Positions 43,052-52,540 of a stretch of DNA of 64,000 bases are shown here, in pieces (the stretch's first letter is position 1; each line of letters starts with the position of its first letter). The position numbers were made by a program, and so were the translations under genes. The notes under the pieces were generated by a model. That model saw only the letters and a list, made by a program, of their open reading frames with translations. It was not told the DNA's origin and did not search any database. Source of the DNA: Planosporangium thailandense (GTDB taxonomy: Bacteria > Actinomycetota > Actinomycetes > Mycobacteriales > Micromonosporaceae); contig NZ_JAATVY010000016.1 of NCBI RefSeq assembly GCF_011947195.1, forward strand, positions 92,371 through 156,370, read 5' to 3'.

Positions 43052-46000
43052 TCACTTGGCGTTGAAGTAGCTCGCCTCCGGGTGGTGCACGATGATCGCG
43101 TCGGTGGCCTGCTCGGGCATGAGCTGGAACTCCTCGCTCAGCGTCACCCCGATCCGCGCCGGCTGCAGCAGGTCAACGATCTTCGCGCGGTCCTCGAGCT
43201 CCGGGCAGGCGCTGTACCCGAGCGCGTACCGGCAGCCCCGGTAGTCGGTACGCAGCAGCCCGTCGAGGTCGGCCGGGTCGTCGTCGGCGACCCGGCGGCC
43301 GTCGGGAAGGACCAGCTCCTCGCGTACCCGCTTGTGCCAGTACTCCGCGAGCGCCTCGGTGAGCTGCACCGACAACCCGTGCACTTCCAGGTAGTCGCGG
43401 TAGGCGTGCTCGGCGAACAGCTTCGCGGTGTACTCGCTGATCGGCTGCCCGACCGTGACGAGCTGGAAACCGACCACGTCCGGACCGTCGGAGCGGCTCC
43501 GGAAAAAGTCGGCGAGGCAGAGCCGACGGTCGCGGCGCTGGCGCGGGAAGGTGAACCGGGCCCGCTCAGAGTGTCCGTTCTCGTCCAGCACGACCAGGTC
43601 GTTGCCTTCCGAGTACGCCGGGAAGTACCCGTAGACGACGGCGGCTTCCAGCGTCTTGTCGGTGGCGAGCCGGTCGAGCCAGTGCCGCAGTCGCGGCCGG
43701 CCCTCGGTCTCGACCAGCTCCTCGTAGGACGGTCCGGTGCCGCCCCGGGCACCGCGCAGGCCCCACTGGCCCATGAAGGTGGCCCGCTCGTCGAGCAGCG
43801 CGGCATAGTCGGCGAGCGGGATACCGCGCACGACCCGGGTGCCGAAGAACGGCGCCGTCGGTACGGGCGCGTCGGCGGCGACGTCCGACCGTACCGAGGT
43901 GTCGTCCACGTCGGGCAGCTCTTCGCGTACCGATGCGGTCTGCTGACGCCGGGCCCGACGGGCGGCGAGCGCGGCTTCGCGCTCGGCGTCCACGACGGCC
44001 GCGCCGCCCCGCTTGGCGGTCATCACCCGGTCCATCAGGGACAGCCCCTCGAAGGCGTCGCGGGCGTAATGGACGTCACCCTGGTACAGCTCGCGCAGGT
44101 CGTCCTCGACGTACGCGCGGGTGAGCGCCGCGCCGCCGAGCAGCACCGGCCACCGGTCGGCGACGCCGCGGGTGTTCATCTCCTCCAGGTTGTCCTTCAT
44201 GACGACCGTGGACTTGACCAGCAGCCCGGACATGCCGATGGCGTCGGCGTCGTGGGTATCGGCGGCCTCGAGGATCGCCGTGATCGGCTGCTTGATGCCG
44301 AGGTTGACCACCTCGTAGCCGTTGTTGGACAGGATGATGTCGACGAGGTTCTTGCCGATGTCGTGCACGTCGCCCTTGACGGTGGCGAGCACGATCCGGC
44401 CCTTGCCGCCGGCGTCGGACTTCTCCATGTGCGGCTCGAGGTAGGCGACGGCGGACTTCATGACCTCGGCCGACTGCAGCACGAACGGCAGCTGCATCTG
44501 GCCGGAGCCGAACAGGTCACCGACGACCTTCATGCCGTCGAGCAGGATGTCATTGATGATCGACAGTGCGGGCCGGTCGGCCAGCGCGGCGTCCAGGTCG
44601 GCCTCCAGGCCGGTCCGCTCGCCGTCGATGATGCGGCGCTTGAGCCGTTCGTCGAGCGGCAGGCCGGCGAGCTCCTGGGCGCGGGACGCGCGGGCGCTGG
44701 CCACGTCGACGCCCTCGAACAGTTCGATGAACCGCTGCAGCGGGTCGTAGCCGTCGCGGCGCCGGTCGTAGACCAGGTCGAGCGCGACCTCGCGCTGCTC
44801 GTCCGGGATGCGGGCCATCGGAAGGATCTTGGAGGCGTGCACGATGGCGCTCGTCAGACCGGCCTGCGCGCACTCGTGCAGGAAGACCGAGTTGAGCACC
44901 TGCCGGGCGGCCGGGTTGAGGCCGAAGGAGACGTTGGAGATACCGAGGGTGAAGTTGACTCCCGGGTACAACCGCGAGATCTCGCGGATCGCCTCGATGG
45001 TCTCGAGGGCGTCGCGGCGGGTCTCCTCCTGGCCGGTGGCGATCGGGAAGGTGAGGCAGTCGACCAGGATGTCGGGCAGCTTCAGGCCCCAGCGGCCGGT
45101 CAGGTCGTCGATGAGCCGGGAGGCGACGCGTACCTTCCACTCGGCGGTCCGGGCCTGGCCCTCCTCGTCGATGGTCAGCGCCACCACCGCAGCGCCGTGC
45201 TCGCGCACGATCGGCATGACCCGCGCGTACCGGGAGCCGGGGCCGTCGCCGTCCTCGTAGTTGACGGAGTTGACCACGCAGCGCCCGCCGAGCATCTCCA
45301 GGCCCGCCTCGATCACATTGGGCTCGGTCGAGTCGAGCATGATCGGCAGCGTGGAGGCGGTGGCGAAGCGGCCGGCGAGCTCGCGCATGTCGCCCGCGCC
45401 GTCCCGGCCGACGTAGTCGATGCACAGGTCGAGCAGGTGCGACCCGTCGCGGGCCTGCTGGCGGGCGATCTCGATGCAGGCCTGCCAGTCCCCGGCGAGC
45501 ATCGCCTCCCGGAAGGCCTTGGAGCCGTTGGCGTTGGTCCGCTCGCCGACCATGAGGACGCTCGCGTCCTGCGCGAACGGCACGTGGTGGTAGATGCTCG
45601 CCACGCCAGGCTCCGGCTGTGGCTCACGCGGCGTCGGCCGCTTGCCGGCCAACCGGGCGACCACGGCCGCGATGTGCTCCGGGGTCGTGCCGCAGCAGCC
45701 GCCGACCAGCGACACGCCGTACTCGGTGACGAACCGGTCGAGCGCCTCGGCGAGTTCGTCGGGGGTCAGCGGGTACACCGCGCCCTCGCTGGTCAGCTCG
45801 GGCAGACCGGCGTTGGGCATGACCGACAGCGGCACCGTGGCGTGCTTGGACAGGTAGCGGAGGTGCTCGCTCATCTCGGCGGGGCCGGTGGCGCAGTTGA
45901 GCCCGATCAGGTCGATGCCGAGCGGTTCGAGCGCGGTCAGCGCGGCGCCGATCTCGCTGCCGAGCAGCATCGTGCCGGTGGTCTCGACGGTGACGTGGCA

Positions 46001-46561
46001 GATCACCGGCACGGTCACGCCGGCCGCGGCCATGGCCCGCTTGGCGCCGACGACGGCGGCCTTGGTCTGGAGCAGGTCCTGGCAGGTCTCGACGAGGACG
46101 GCGTCGACGCCGCCGGCGAGCAGGCCGGCGACATTGTCGGCGTAGGCGTCGCGCAGCCGGGCGTACGGCGCGTGGCCGAGCGTGGGCAGCTTGGTGCCCG
46201 GGCCGACCGAGCCGAGGACGAAACGCGGCCGGTCAGGCGTCGACCAGGCGTCCGCGGCCTGCCGCGCCAGCCGTGCGCCCGCCTCGGACAGCTCGCGGAC
46301 GCGGTCCTCGATCCCGTATTCGCCGAGATTGCCCAGGTTTGCGCCGAACGTGTTCGTTTCTACGCAGTCCGCGCCGGCCGCCAGATAGGCCTCGTGCACG
46401 CTGCGGACCACGTCGGGACGGGTTACATTGAGGACCTCGTTACAGCCCTCGTGGCCGTCGAAGTCGTCGAGCGAGAGATCCGCGGCCTGCAGCATCGTGC
46501 CCATCGCACCGTCAGCGATGAGCACTCGCTCGGACAGGGCGCTGAGCAGTGGGATCGACAC
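43052..46561 (-). CDS. metH: Cobalamin-dependent methionine synthase
   Basis: This 1169-residue multidomain enzyme has a homocysteine-binding barrel (about 1-310) with zinc ligands including GGCCGTTPEH, a pterin-binding barrel (about 330-610), a B12 module with the cap helices and DVHDIGKN (His near residue 730 ligates cobalt), and an AdoMet reactivation domain (about 860-1169) with the RxxxGY-type core CRYALGYSACPELED. It moves a methyl group from methyl-tetrahydrofolate to homocysteine. The GTG start at 46561 reads MSIPLLSALSERVLIADGAMGTML. A hairpin lies just upstream in the leader. Confidence 0.98.
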   Translation of the reverse strand: MSIPLLSALSERVLIADGAMGTMLQAADLSLDDFDGHEGCNEVLNVTRPDVVRSVHEAYLAAGADCVETNTFGANLGNLGEYGIEDRVRELSEAGARLARQAADAWSTPDRPRFVLGSVGPGTKLPTLGHAPYARLRDAYADNVAGLLAGGVDAVLVETCQDLLQTKAAVVGAKRAMAAAGVTVPVICHVTVETTGTMLLGSEIGAALTALEPLGIDLIGLNCATGPAEMSEHLRYLSKHATVPLSVMPNAGLPELTSEGAVYPLTPDELAEALDRFVTEYGVSLVGGCCGTTPEHIAAVVARLAGKRPTPREPQPEPGVASIYHHVPFAQDASVLMVGERTNANGSKAFREAMLAGDWQACIEIARQQARDGSHLLDLCIDYVGRDGAGDMRELAGRFATASTLPIMLDSTEPNVIEAGLEMLGGRCVVNSVNYEDGDGPGSRYARVMPIVREHGAAVVALTIDEEGQARTAEWKVRVASRLIDDLTGRWGLKLPDILVDCLTFPIATGQEETRRDALETIEAIREISRLYPGVNFTLGISNVSFGLNPAARQVLNSVFLHECAQAGLTSAIVHASKILPMARIPDEQREVALDLVYDRRRDGYDPLQRFIELFEGVDVASARASRAQELAGLPLDERLKRRIIDGERTGLEADLDAALADRPALSIINDILLDGMKVVGDLFGSGQMQLPFVLQSAEVMKSAVAYLEPHMEKSDAGGKGRIVLATVKGDVHDIGKNLVDIILSNNGYEVVNLGIKQPITAILEAADTHDADAIGMSGLLVKSTVVMKDNLEEMNTRGVADRWPVLLGGAALTRAYVEDDLRELYQGDVHYARDAFEGLSLMDRVMTAKRGGAAVVDAEREAALAARRARRQQTASVREELPDVDDTSVRSDVAADAPVPTAPFFGTRVVRGIPLADYAALLDERATFMGQWGLRGARGGTGPSYEELVETEGRPRLRHWLDRLATDKTLEAAVVYGYFPAYSEGNDLVVLDENGHSERARFTFPRQRRDRRLCLADFFRSRSDGPDVVGFQLVTVGQPISEYTAKLFAEHAYRDYLEVHGLSVQLTEALAEYWHKRVREELVLPDGRRVADDDPADLDGLLRTDYRGCRYALGYSACPELEDRAKIVDLLQPARIGVTLSEEFQLMPEQATDAIIVHHPEASYFNAK

Positions 46562-46573
46562 GTCCTAGAGGCT

Positions 46574-46605
46574 AGCCGGAAAGGGTGGGTACCTCCCACC
46601 CGGCT
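46574..46605 (-). promoter_or_regulatory. Hairpin in the metH leader
   Basis: On the metH strand AGCCGGGTGGG pairs with CCCAC, then after a 5-base bulge with CCGGCT, forming a stable stem with loop AGGTA that ends 12 bases before the GTG. It could be an attenuator or hide the start region. I do not recognise a known riboswitch class. Confidence 0.35.
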
Positions 46606-46711
46606 TCCCGCGATGCGGTCAGCGTTACATCACGTGCCGAAAACGGCTTGCGACACGACGGGCGGCGCGGCCGGGACGCCGATCCCGACATGGACACGTA
46701 GGCTTGGGAGT

Positions 46712-47587
46712 GTGACCGAGTTCGACGGCCTTCCAGTATTGCGCTCACCTGTCGCCATCGCCGCGTTCGAAGGGTGGAACGACGCGGCGGACGCCTCCAC
46801 CGCCGCGGTGGAGCACTTAGAGCAGATGTGGGACGCCCGTCCGGTGGCCGAAATGGACCCCGAAGATTTCTACGACTTCCAGGTCAACCGCCCGATCGTT
46901 TCCCTCGCCGACGGCGAGACCCGGCGCATCGAGTGGCCGACCACGCGGTTCTCGGTGGCCACGCCCCCCGGCACCGAGCGCGACGTCGTGCTGATCCGCG
47001 GCATCGAGCCCAGCATGCGCTGGCGGACCTTCTGCGATTCGCTGTTGGAGATCTGTCACAGCCTGGAGGTCAACCAGATCGTGCTGCTCGGCGCGCTACT
47101 GGCTGACGTGCCCTACACCCGGCCGCTGCCGGTGACCGGCAGCGCGTCCGACCGCGCCCTCATCGAACGCCACAACCTGACCCCCAACCGGTACGAGGGG
47201 CCGACCGGCATCGTCGGCATCCTGCAGGAGGCCTGCACCCGCGCTGACATCCCGGCGATGTCGTTCTGGGTGCACGTCCCCCACTACGCCAACAACCCGC
47301 CCTGCCCCAAGGCGACCCTCTCGCTGCTGCACCGCGTCGAGGACGTCCTCGACCTGCCGGTGCCCGTGGCCGACCTGGGCGAGGAGTCGGCCGAATGGGA
47401 GGAGCGCCTGCGGGCCGCCGCCGAGCAGGACGCCGAGCTCGCGGAGTACGTGCGGGAGCTGGAGGAGCGCTCCGGCGACGCCGGCCTGCAGCCGTTGAGC
47501 GGCGACGAGATCGCCCAGGAGTTCGAGAGGTACCTGCGCCGGCGCGGCGGCCAGGCCGGCCCGTCCGCGACGGGGCCGACCTGGTGA
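46712..47587 (+). CDS. PAC2-family protein (Rv2125-like)
   Basis: This 291-residue protein has the PAC2 fold, related to proteasome assembly chaperone 2. Conserved blocks are VAIAAFEGWNDAADASTAAVEHLEQMW, DFYDFQVNRPIVSL, VVLIRGIEPSMRWRTFCDSLLEI and GPTGIVGILQEACTRADIPAMSFWVHVPHY (read in parts). The acidic C-terminus (EEWEERLRAAAEQDAELAEYVRELE-like) is helical. Bacterial homologues are not required for 20S assembly as far as known; the function is unclear. The GTG at 46712 is seven bases after TAGGCT, a leaderless layout. It diverges from metH. Confidence 0.92.
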   Translation: MTEFDGLPVLRSPVAIAAFEGWNDAADASTAAVEHLEQMWDARPVAEMDPEDFYDFQVNRPIVSLADGETRRIEWPTTRFSVATPPGTERDVVLIRGIEPSMRWRTFCDSLLEICHSLEVNQIVLLGALLADVPYTRPLPVTGSASDRALIERHNLTPNRYEGPTGIVGILQEACTRADIPAMSFWVHVPHYANNPPCPKATLSLLHRVEDVLDLPVPVADLGEESAEWEERLRAAAEQDAELAEYVRELEERSGDAGLQPLSGDEIAQEFERYLRRRGGQAGPSATGPTW

Positions 47588-47603
47588 CACCGCCGGTCGG
47601 GGC

Positions 47604-48815
47604 CTAGGGCTTGTAGGTGCTCAGGAAGCGGGCGATCCGGCCGATCGCGTCCTCGAGATCGGCCACCCGCGGCAGCGTGACGATCCGGAAGTGGTCCGGG
47701 CTGCCCCAGTTGAACCCGGTCCCCTGCACCACGAGCACGCGCTCGGCCACCAGCAGGTCCATGACGAACTTCTCGTCGTCGACGATCGGGTACATCGCCG
47801 GGTCCAGCCGCGGGAACGCGTACAGCGCGCCGGTCGGCTTGACGCAGCTCACCCCCGGGATCTCGTTGAGCAGCTTCCAGGTGGTGTCGCGCTGTTCGAC
47901 CAGGCGTCCGCCGGGCAGCACCAGGTCGTTGACGCTCTGGTAGCCGCCGAGTGCTGTCTGCACCGCGAACTGGGTCGGCATGTTGGGACACAGGCGCATG
48001 TTGGCCAGGACGTCCAGGCCTTCGATGTAGCTCTCCGCGTGCTGCTTCGCGCCGGAGATGACCATCCATCCGGTGCGGAACCCGGCGACCCGGTACGCCT
48101 TGGACAGCCCGTTGAACGTCACGCAGACCAGGTCGGGGGCGAGCGTCGCGGTCGACGTGTGGGTGGCGCCGTCGTAGAGGATCTTGTCGTAGATCTCGTC
48201 GGAGAAGATGACCAGGTTGTGCCGGCGGGCGATCTCCACGAGGCTCTCGAGCACCTCCGTCGAGTACACCGCGCCGGTGGGGTTGTTGGGGTTGATGATG
48301 ACGATCGCGCGGGTACGGTCGGTGACCCGCGACTCCACGTCTGCGGGGTCGGGAAGCCAACCCGACTGCTCGTCGCACACGTAGTGCACCGGCTTCCCGC
48401 CGGACAGGCTCACCGCCGCCGTCCACAGTGGGTAGTCGGGCGCCGGCAACAGCACCTCGTCGCCGTTGTCGAGCAGACCCTGCATCGCCATGACGATCAG
48501 CTCGGACACACCGTTGCCCAGGTACACGTCCTCGATGTCGACGCCGCCCAGGCCCTTCTGCTGGTAGTACTGCACGATCGCGCGCCGGGCCGACAGCAGC
48601 CCCTTGGAGTCGCCGTACCCGTGGGCGTTGGGCAGGTTGAGCATGACGTCCTGGAGGATCTCCTCCGGCGCTTCGAAGCCGAACGGCGCGGGGTTGCCGA
48701 TGTTGAGCTTGAGGATGCGCTGACCCTCGGCCTCCATCTGCTTCGCCCGGCGCAGAACCGGACCACGGATCTCATAACAGACGTTTGCGAGCTTGGCCGA
48801 CTGAGTCACCTGCAT
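47604..48815 (-). CDS. Class I aminotransferase (AlaA/AspB-like)
   Basis: This 403-residue fold-type I PLP enzyme starts QSAKLANVCYEIRGPVLRRAKQMEAEG, typical of AlaA-type alanine/glutamate aminotransferases. It has the PLP Lys in NGLSKAYRVAGFRTGW, IINPNNPTGAVYS for cofactor contact and the FRIVTLP arginine that binds the carboxylate. It likely makes alanine or aspartate from the keto acid. It is convergent with the PAC2 gene (16 bases) and divergent from the GntR regulator. Confidence 0.93.
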   Translation of the reverse strand: MQVTQSAKLANVCYEIRGPVLRRAKQMEAEGQRILKLNIGNPAPFGFEAPEEILQDVMLNLPNAHGYGDSKGLLSARRAIVQYYQQKGLGGVDIEDVYLGNGVSELIVMAMQGLLDNGDEVLLPAPDYPLWTAAVSLSGGKPVHYVCDEQSGWLPDPADVESRVTDRTRAIVIINPNNPTGAVYSTEVLESLVEIARRHNLVIFSDEIYDKILYDGATHTSTATLAPDLVCVTFNGLSKAYRVAGFRTGWMVISGAKQHAESYIEGLDVLANMRLCPNMPTQFAVQTALGGYQSVNDLVLPGGRLVEQRDTTWKLLNEIPGVSCVKPTGALYAFPRLDPAMYPIVDDEKFVMDLLVAERVLVVQGTGFNWGSPDHFRIVTLPRVADLEDAIGRIARFLSTYKP

Positions 48816-48926
48816 GCCAAAACCTTAGAGACTCCCCTCCAGCTACGTGCCGGTAGGTGGCGTTGCGAACTGCTTTGTGCGCCGCGCCACACACGCTACG
48901 CCGTCCTAGGATGCTAGGTTGAGAGC

Positions 48927-49721
48927 ATGAGCATCAACCCCGGCGCGGCCGAGTTCCCGCACCGGCAGATCGCCGCCGAACTGCGCGCCCGCATCCACCG
49001 CGGCGAGTGGGCGCCCGGCGAGCGGCTGCCCTCCATCCCCGCCCTCGCAGCCGGTTACGGCGTTGCCAAGCAGACCGTTCAGCGCACCATCGACCAGCTC
49101 CGGGTCGAGGGGCTGCTCATCACCAAGCCGGGCTCCGGCACGTACGTGCGAGGGACCAAGCGCCGGCTCAACCGGCTGTCGCGGGGCCGGTACGGGCTCC
49201 AGCGCGGCTACCACGCCGACCTGGCCGCCCGCTACCGCCAACAGCTCGTGTTCGTCGGCCGGGCCCCGGCGCCCGCCGAGGTCGCCGAGGCGTTCGGCCT
49301 GGCTCCCGGCGCCGAGCTGCTCGCCCGCCGCCACCTCGTACGCACCGGCGAGGCGCCGGTGGAGATCGGCGCGTCCTGGCTACGGCCGTCGGACACGGCC
49401 GGCACCTCGCTGGAGCGGCCGGAAACCTTCGGCCGGCCGCTCTACCAGGAGGTCGAGGAGGTGACCGGCCGCCGGTACACGACCGCGACCGACCACCTCA
49501 GCGCTCGCCTGCCGACCCGCGAGGAGGCGGAGCTGCTGCAGATCCGCCCGGACACGCCGGTGCTGGTCCTGCTCCACGTGGCGTTCGACGCCGACCACCG
49601 GCCGATCGAGGTCGCGCAGGCGACCTGGCCGGGGCCGATGACGACGCTGACCGAGGAGTACCGGGTGCCGGCGGCGCGCCCTGGGCTGCCCGACGACGGC
49701 CCGGACCTCGCGCTCGGCTAA
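48927..49721 (+). CDS. GntR/HutC-family regulator with UTRA domain
   Basis: This 264-residue protein has an N-terminal winged helix (AAELRARIHRGEWAPGERLPSIPALAAGYGVAKQTVQRTIDQLRVEGLLITKPGSGTYV, read in parts) and a UTRA ligand-binding domain (EAFGLAPGAELLARRHLVRTGEAPVEIGASWL to HVAFDADHRPIEVAQATWPG). UTRA domains bind small sugars, amino acids or histidine derivatives. It is a single gene; a target is not evident. It ends before a bidirectional terminator shared with mshC. Confidence 0.92.
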   Translation: MSINPGAAEFPHRQIAAELRARIHRGEWAPGERLPSIPALAAGYGVAKQTVQRTIDQLRVEGLLITKPGSGTYVRGTKRRLNRLSRGRYGLQRGYHADLAARYRQQLVFVGRAPAPAEVAEAFGLAPGAELLARRHLVRTGEAPVEIGASWLRPSDTAGTSLERPETFGRPLYQEVEEVTGRRYTTATDHLSARLPTREEAELLQIRPDTPVLVLLHVAFDADHRPIEVAQATWPGPMTTLTEEYRVPAARPGLPDDGPDLALG

Positions 49722-49736
49722 GCCTCCCGTGATCGT

Positions 49737-49772
49737 GAAGGGTTCGTGGGGTTATAGGCCCGCAAGCCCTTC
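49737..49772. terminator. Bidirectional terminator between gntR and mshC
   Basis: GAAGGGTTCGTGGG pairs with CCCGCAAGCCCTTC through 14 positions including two G-T pairs, with loop GTTATAGG. It lies 16 bases after the gntR stop and 18 bases after the mshC stop on the other strand. Confidence 0.8.
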
Positions 49773-49789
49773 AGGATCAGGCGAAAGTT

Positions 49790-51037
49790 CTACAGCAGGA
49801 CGCCGAGCAGCGCGTCCACGGTCGCCCGTACCAGCGCCGGTGCCTCGGCGTCGGCGCCCTCCCCCGCGAGGGCCGCGTCGGCCCACGCGTCGACCACGGC
49901 CAGGGCCCCGGGCGCGTCGAGATCGTCGGTCAGCCGCTCGCGTACGCCGGCCAGCACCGCCGCGCCCGACGGCCCCGCGGGCACCGCGACCGCCTCGCGC
50001 CAGCGCGCCAGCCGCTGCTGCGCGGCCTTGAGCACGTCGTCGGTCCACTGCCGGTCGGTGCGGTAGTGATCGGCGAGCAGCCCGAGCCGGACCGCCATCG
50101 GGTCCACGTGGTCGGCCCGCAGCCGCGAGACGAAGACCAGGTTGCCGCGGCTCTTGGACATCTTCTCGCCGTCCAGGCCGATCATCCCGGCGTGTACGTA
50201 GTGCCGGGCGAACGGCGCGACGCCGGTGAGCACCTCCGCGTGCGCCGCCGAACACTCGTGGTGCGGGAAGAGCAGGTCGTTGCCGCCGCCCTGCACGTCG
50301 AGGGTGTCTCCGAGGATATCCATGGCGATGACCGCGCACTCGATGTGCCAGCCCGGGCGGCCCGGCCCCAGGTCCCCGCCGGGCCAGGAGGGCTCGCCGT
50401 CGCGGGAGCCGCGCCACAGGAGCGGGTCGAGCGGGTCACGCTTGCCGGGACGCTCCGGGTCTCCCCCGCGTTCGGCGGACAGCCGCAGCATCTCCGGGCG
50501 GGACAGGTTCGACTCGTACCCGAACCTCGGCGCGGCGCTGATGTCGAAGTACACGTCGCCGGTGCCGTCGTCGAGCCGGTACGCCGCGCCCCGGTCGAGC
50601 AGGTCGACGACCCGGGCGGCGATGCGCGGGATCGACTCGACCGCGCCGACGTAGCGCTCCGGCGGAAGGATCCGCAGCGCCTCCATGTCCTCGCGGAACA
50701 GCGCGGTCTCCCGCATGGCGAGCACGACCCAGTCCTCCCCGTCGCGGGCGGCACGCTCCAGCAGCGGGTCGTCGATGTCGGTGACGTTCTGCACGTACCG
50801 GACGGGCAGCCCGGCGTCGCGCCACGCCCGGTTCACCAGGTCAAAGGTGATCATGGTGGCCGCGTGGCCGAGGTGGGTGGCGTCGTACGGCGTGATGCCG
50901 CAGACGTACATCGTGGCTGGCCGGCGCTCGTCAGCGGCCGCCGTCGGCGCGACCTCGCGCCGGGCCGAGTCGAACAGGGCAAGCGTGGTACCGCTGCCGG
51001 GCAGCGACGGGATGACGGGTGCCGACCATGACTCCAT
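49790..51037 (-). CDS. mshC: Cysteine:glucosaminyl-inositol ligase MshC (mycothiol synthesis)
   Basis: This 415-residue protein is a cysteinyl-tRNA synthetase-like enzyme that has lost the tRNA-binding tail. Conserved motifs are [17 protein letters not shown] (HIGH-like, zinc Cys), [25 protein letters not shown] and EKMSKSRGN (KMSKS). It joins cysteine to GlcN-inositol in mycothiol formation, using ATP. Presence of MshC marks mycothiol production, hence actinobacteria. The ATG at 51037 begins [15 protein letters not shown], a typical MshC start. It is upstream of the terminator and downstream of the SCO1664-type gene. Confidence 0.97.
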   Translation of the reverse strand: MESWSAPVIPSLPGSGTTLALFDSARREVAPTAAADERRPATMYVCGITPYDATHLGHAATMITFDLVNRAWRDAGLPVRYVQNVTDIDDPLLERAARDGEDWVVLAMRETALFREDMEALRILPPERYVGAVESIPRIAARVVDLLDRGAAYRLDDGTGDVYFDISAAPRFGYESNLSRPEMLRLSAERGGDPERPGKRDPLDPLLWRGSRDGEPSWPGGDLGPGRPGWHIECAVIAMDILGDTLDVQGGGNDLLFPHHECSAAHAEVLTGVAPFARHYVHAGMIGLDGEKMSKSRGNLVFVSRLRADHVDPMAVRLGLLADHYRTDRQWTDDVLKAAQQRLARWREAVAVPAGPSGAAVLAGVRERLTDDLDAPGALAVVDAWADAALAGEGADAEAPALVRATVDALLGVLL

Positions 51038-51114
51038 GGCGGTCTAGGGTAGTGCCGGCGGGTAGCGGCCACGCCGTGGGTTCGATCAAAGCGACGGCCG
51101 GCTCACACCGTTGA

Positions 51115-51963
51115 TCAGATCGGCGGCCACGGGATCGACGGCCAGTCCTCACTCGGTTGCGGAAAGCGACGAGTGGCGAGCAGCCGGTCGATCCGCATCG
51201 CGAGCGTGCCGATCTCCATCTCCGTCAGGTGCTCGGCGAGGGTCGGCCCCAGCCGGCCGGTCAGCTCGACCCGCAGCTTCTCCAGCAGTTCGACGCCGTC
51301 GGCCGGCAACGGCTCGTCGACCCAGCCCCACAGCACCGTGCGCAGCTTGTCCTCGGCGTGGAAGGTCACGCCGTGGTCGACGCCGTACACCCGGCCGTCG
51401 ACGGTGACGATGATGTGGCCGCCCTTGCGGTCGGCGTTGTTGACGACCGCGTCGAAGATCGCCATCCGGGCCAGCCGCGCGTCGTCGGCGTGCGCGAGGG
51501 CGTACGGTCGCCCCCGCTCGTCGCGCGCGGCCACGACGCTGCGCCAGTCGGGCGGCACCTGCCGGGCGGGCACGAACCCGAGCAGCGGCGCGTCCTGGCG
51601 CTCCTCGTCGATCCACAGCTGGCACATGCCGGGGCCGAGCGGGCCGTCGCGCAGCACGGTCGGCGGCACCACGTCGAAGCCCGCGACCGCCGATAGCTGG
51701 TAGGCCGCCACCTCCCGGTCGGCCAGGGTGCCGTCCGGAAAGTCCCACAGCGGCCGCTCGCCGTCGACCGGCTTGTACACGCAGCGCGCCGTCACCCCGT
51801 CGGCGGTGATGACGGCCCGCAGCGTGGCGTTCGACGCGTCGACCAGCCGTCCTTCCAGCTCCAGCTCGCCGTGGCGGAGCAGGGCGAGGGCGTCGTCCTC
51901 CGCCAGCGCGGGCGACACCGGGCCGGCCGTGACGTCGGCCTCGTCGGTCGGATCCGCTGTCAC
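51115..51963 (-). CDS. SCO1664-family (PI 3/4-kinase-like) protein
   Basis: This 282-residue protein resembles phosphatidylinositol-kinase-like folds. A conserved CVYKPVDGERPLWDFPDGTLADREVAAYQLS holds a probable ATP-binding Lys. MAIFDAVVNNADRKGGHI (D-x-x-x-x-N-like catalytic loop) and VYGVDHGVTFH (metal-binding DxG) follow. The substrate is unknown; the gene is conserved next to mshC. It begins seven bases after the DUF3090 stop, in the operon HPase-DUF3090-this gene-mshC. Confidence 0.92.
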   Translation of the reverse strand: MTADPTDEADVTAGPVSPALAEDDALALLRHGELELEGRLVDASNATLRAVITADGVTARCVYKPVDGERPLWDFPDGTLADREVAAYQLSAVAGFDVVPPTVLRDGPLGPGMCQLWIDEERQDAPLLGFVPARQVPPDWRSVVAARDERGRPYALAHADDARLARMAIFDAVVNNADRKGGHIIVTVDGRVYGVDHGVTFHAEDKLRTVLWGWVDEPLPADGVELLEKLRVELTGRLGPTLAEHLTEMEIGTLAMRIDRLLATRRFPQPSEDWPSIPWPPI

Positions 51964-51969
51964 CGCGGA

Positions 51970-52530
51970 TTACCGCCGGTAACCGTTGTGCCGGGGGCAG
52001 AGATGGCCGCTGGCGTCGAGGGGCTGGCCGCACAGCGGGCACGGCGGGCGGCCGGAGGCGACCACCTTGCGGGCCCGGTCGATGAACGCGCGGGCGGCCT
52101 GCGGCGTCAGCCGCACCCGCAGCCGGTCGCGGTCCGCGGTCAGCTCCTCCTCGTCGTCCTCCTCTTCCTCGCCCTCGATCTCACCCTCACCCACCGCGAT
52201 CGCCTCGATCACGACGGTCGCCGTGTCGACGTCGAAGGCCAGCCCGAGGGTGCCGACCCGGAACTCCTCGTCAAGGGGGGTCTCGAGGGGGTCGTTGTCG
52301 GCGGGCGTCAGGTCCGCCGGTGGCAGCTCCACTCCGAAGCGCCGGTGCGCCTCGACGAGCAGTTCGTCGAGCTTCTCGGCCAGCAGGGCAACCTGCACCT
52401 TCTCCAGCGCCACGGTGACCAGCCGGCCGCCGCCGCGGGCCTGCAGGAAGAACGTCCGCTCCCCCGGCTCACCCACGGTCCCGGCCACGAACCGCTCCGG
52501 CGGTTCGAACGCGTACACCTGGTGGCTCAT
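51970..52530 (-). CDS. DUF3090 family protein
   Basis: This 186-residue protein is conserved in actinobacteria as part of the mshC neighbourhood (Rv2134c-like). The N-terminus MSHQVYAFEPPERFVAGTVG precedes a beta-rich core, an acidic stretch (EGEIEGEEEEDDEEE) and a C-terminal zinc-ribbon-like CPLCGQPLDASGHLCPRHNGY. The Cys pattern suggests metal binding; the function is unknown. The ATG at 52530 is taken over a longer frame. It lies ten bases after the phosphatase stop. Confidence 0.92.
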   Translation of the reverse strand: MSHQVYAFEPPERFVAGTVGEPGERTFFLQARGGGRLVTVALEKVQVALLAEKLDELLVEAHRRFGVELPPADLTPADNDPLETPLDEEFRVGTLGLAFDVDTATVVIEAIAVGEGEIEGEEEEDDEEELTADRDRLRVRLTPQAARAFIDRARKVVASGRPPCPLCGQPLDASGHLCPRHNGYRR

Positions 52531-52540
52531 ATGGAAGACC

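Noticed and set aside
42806..47587. 1593-codon plus-strand open frame over metH
   Set aside because: It is antisense to a complete metH. Only the end from 46712 is a real gene (PAC2 protein).
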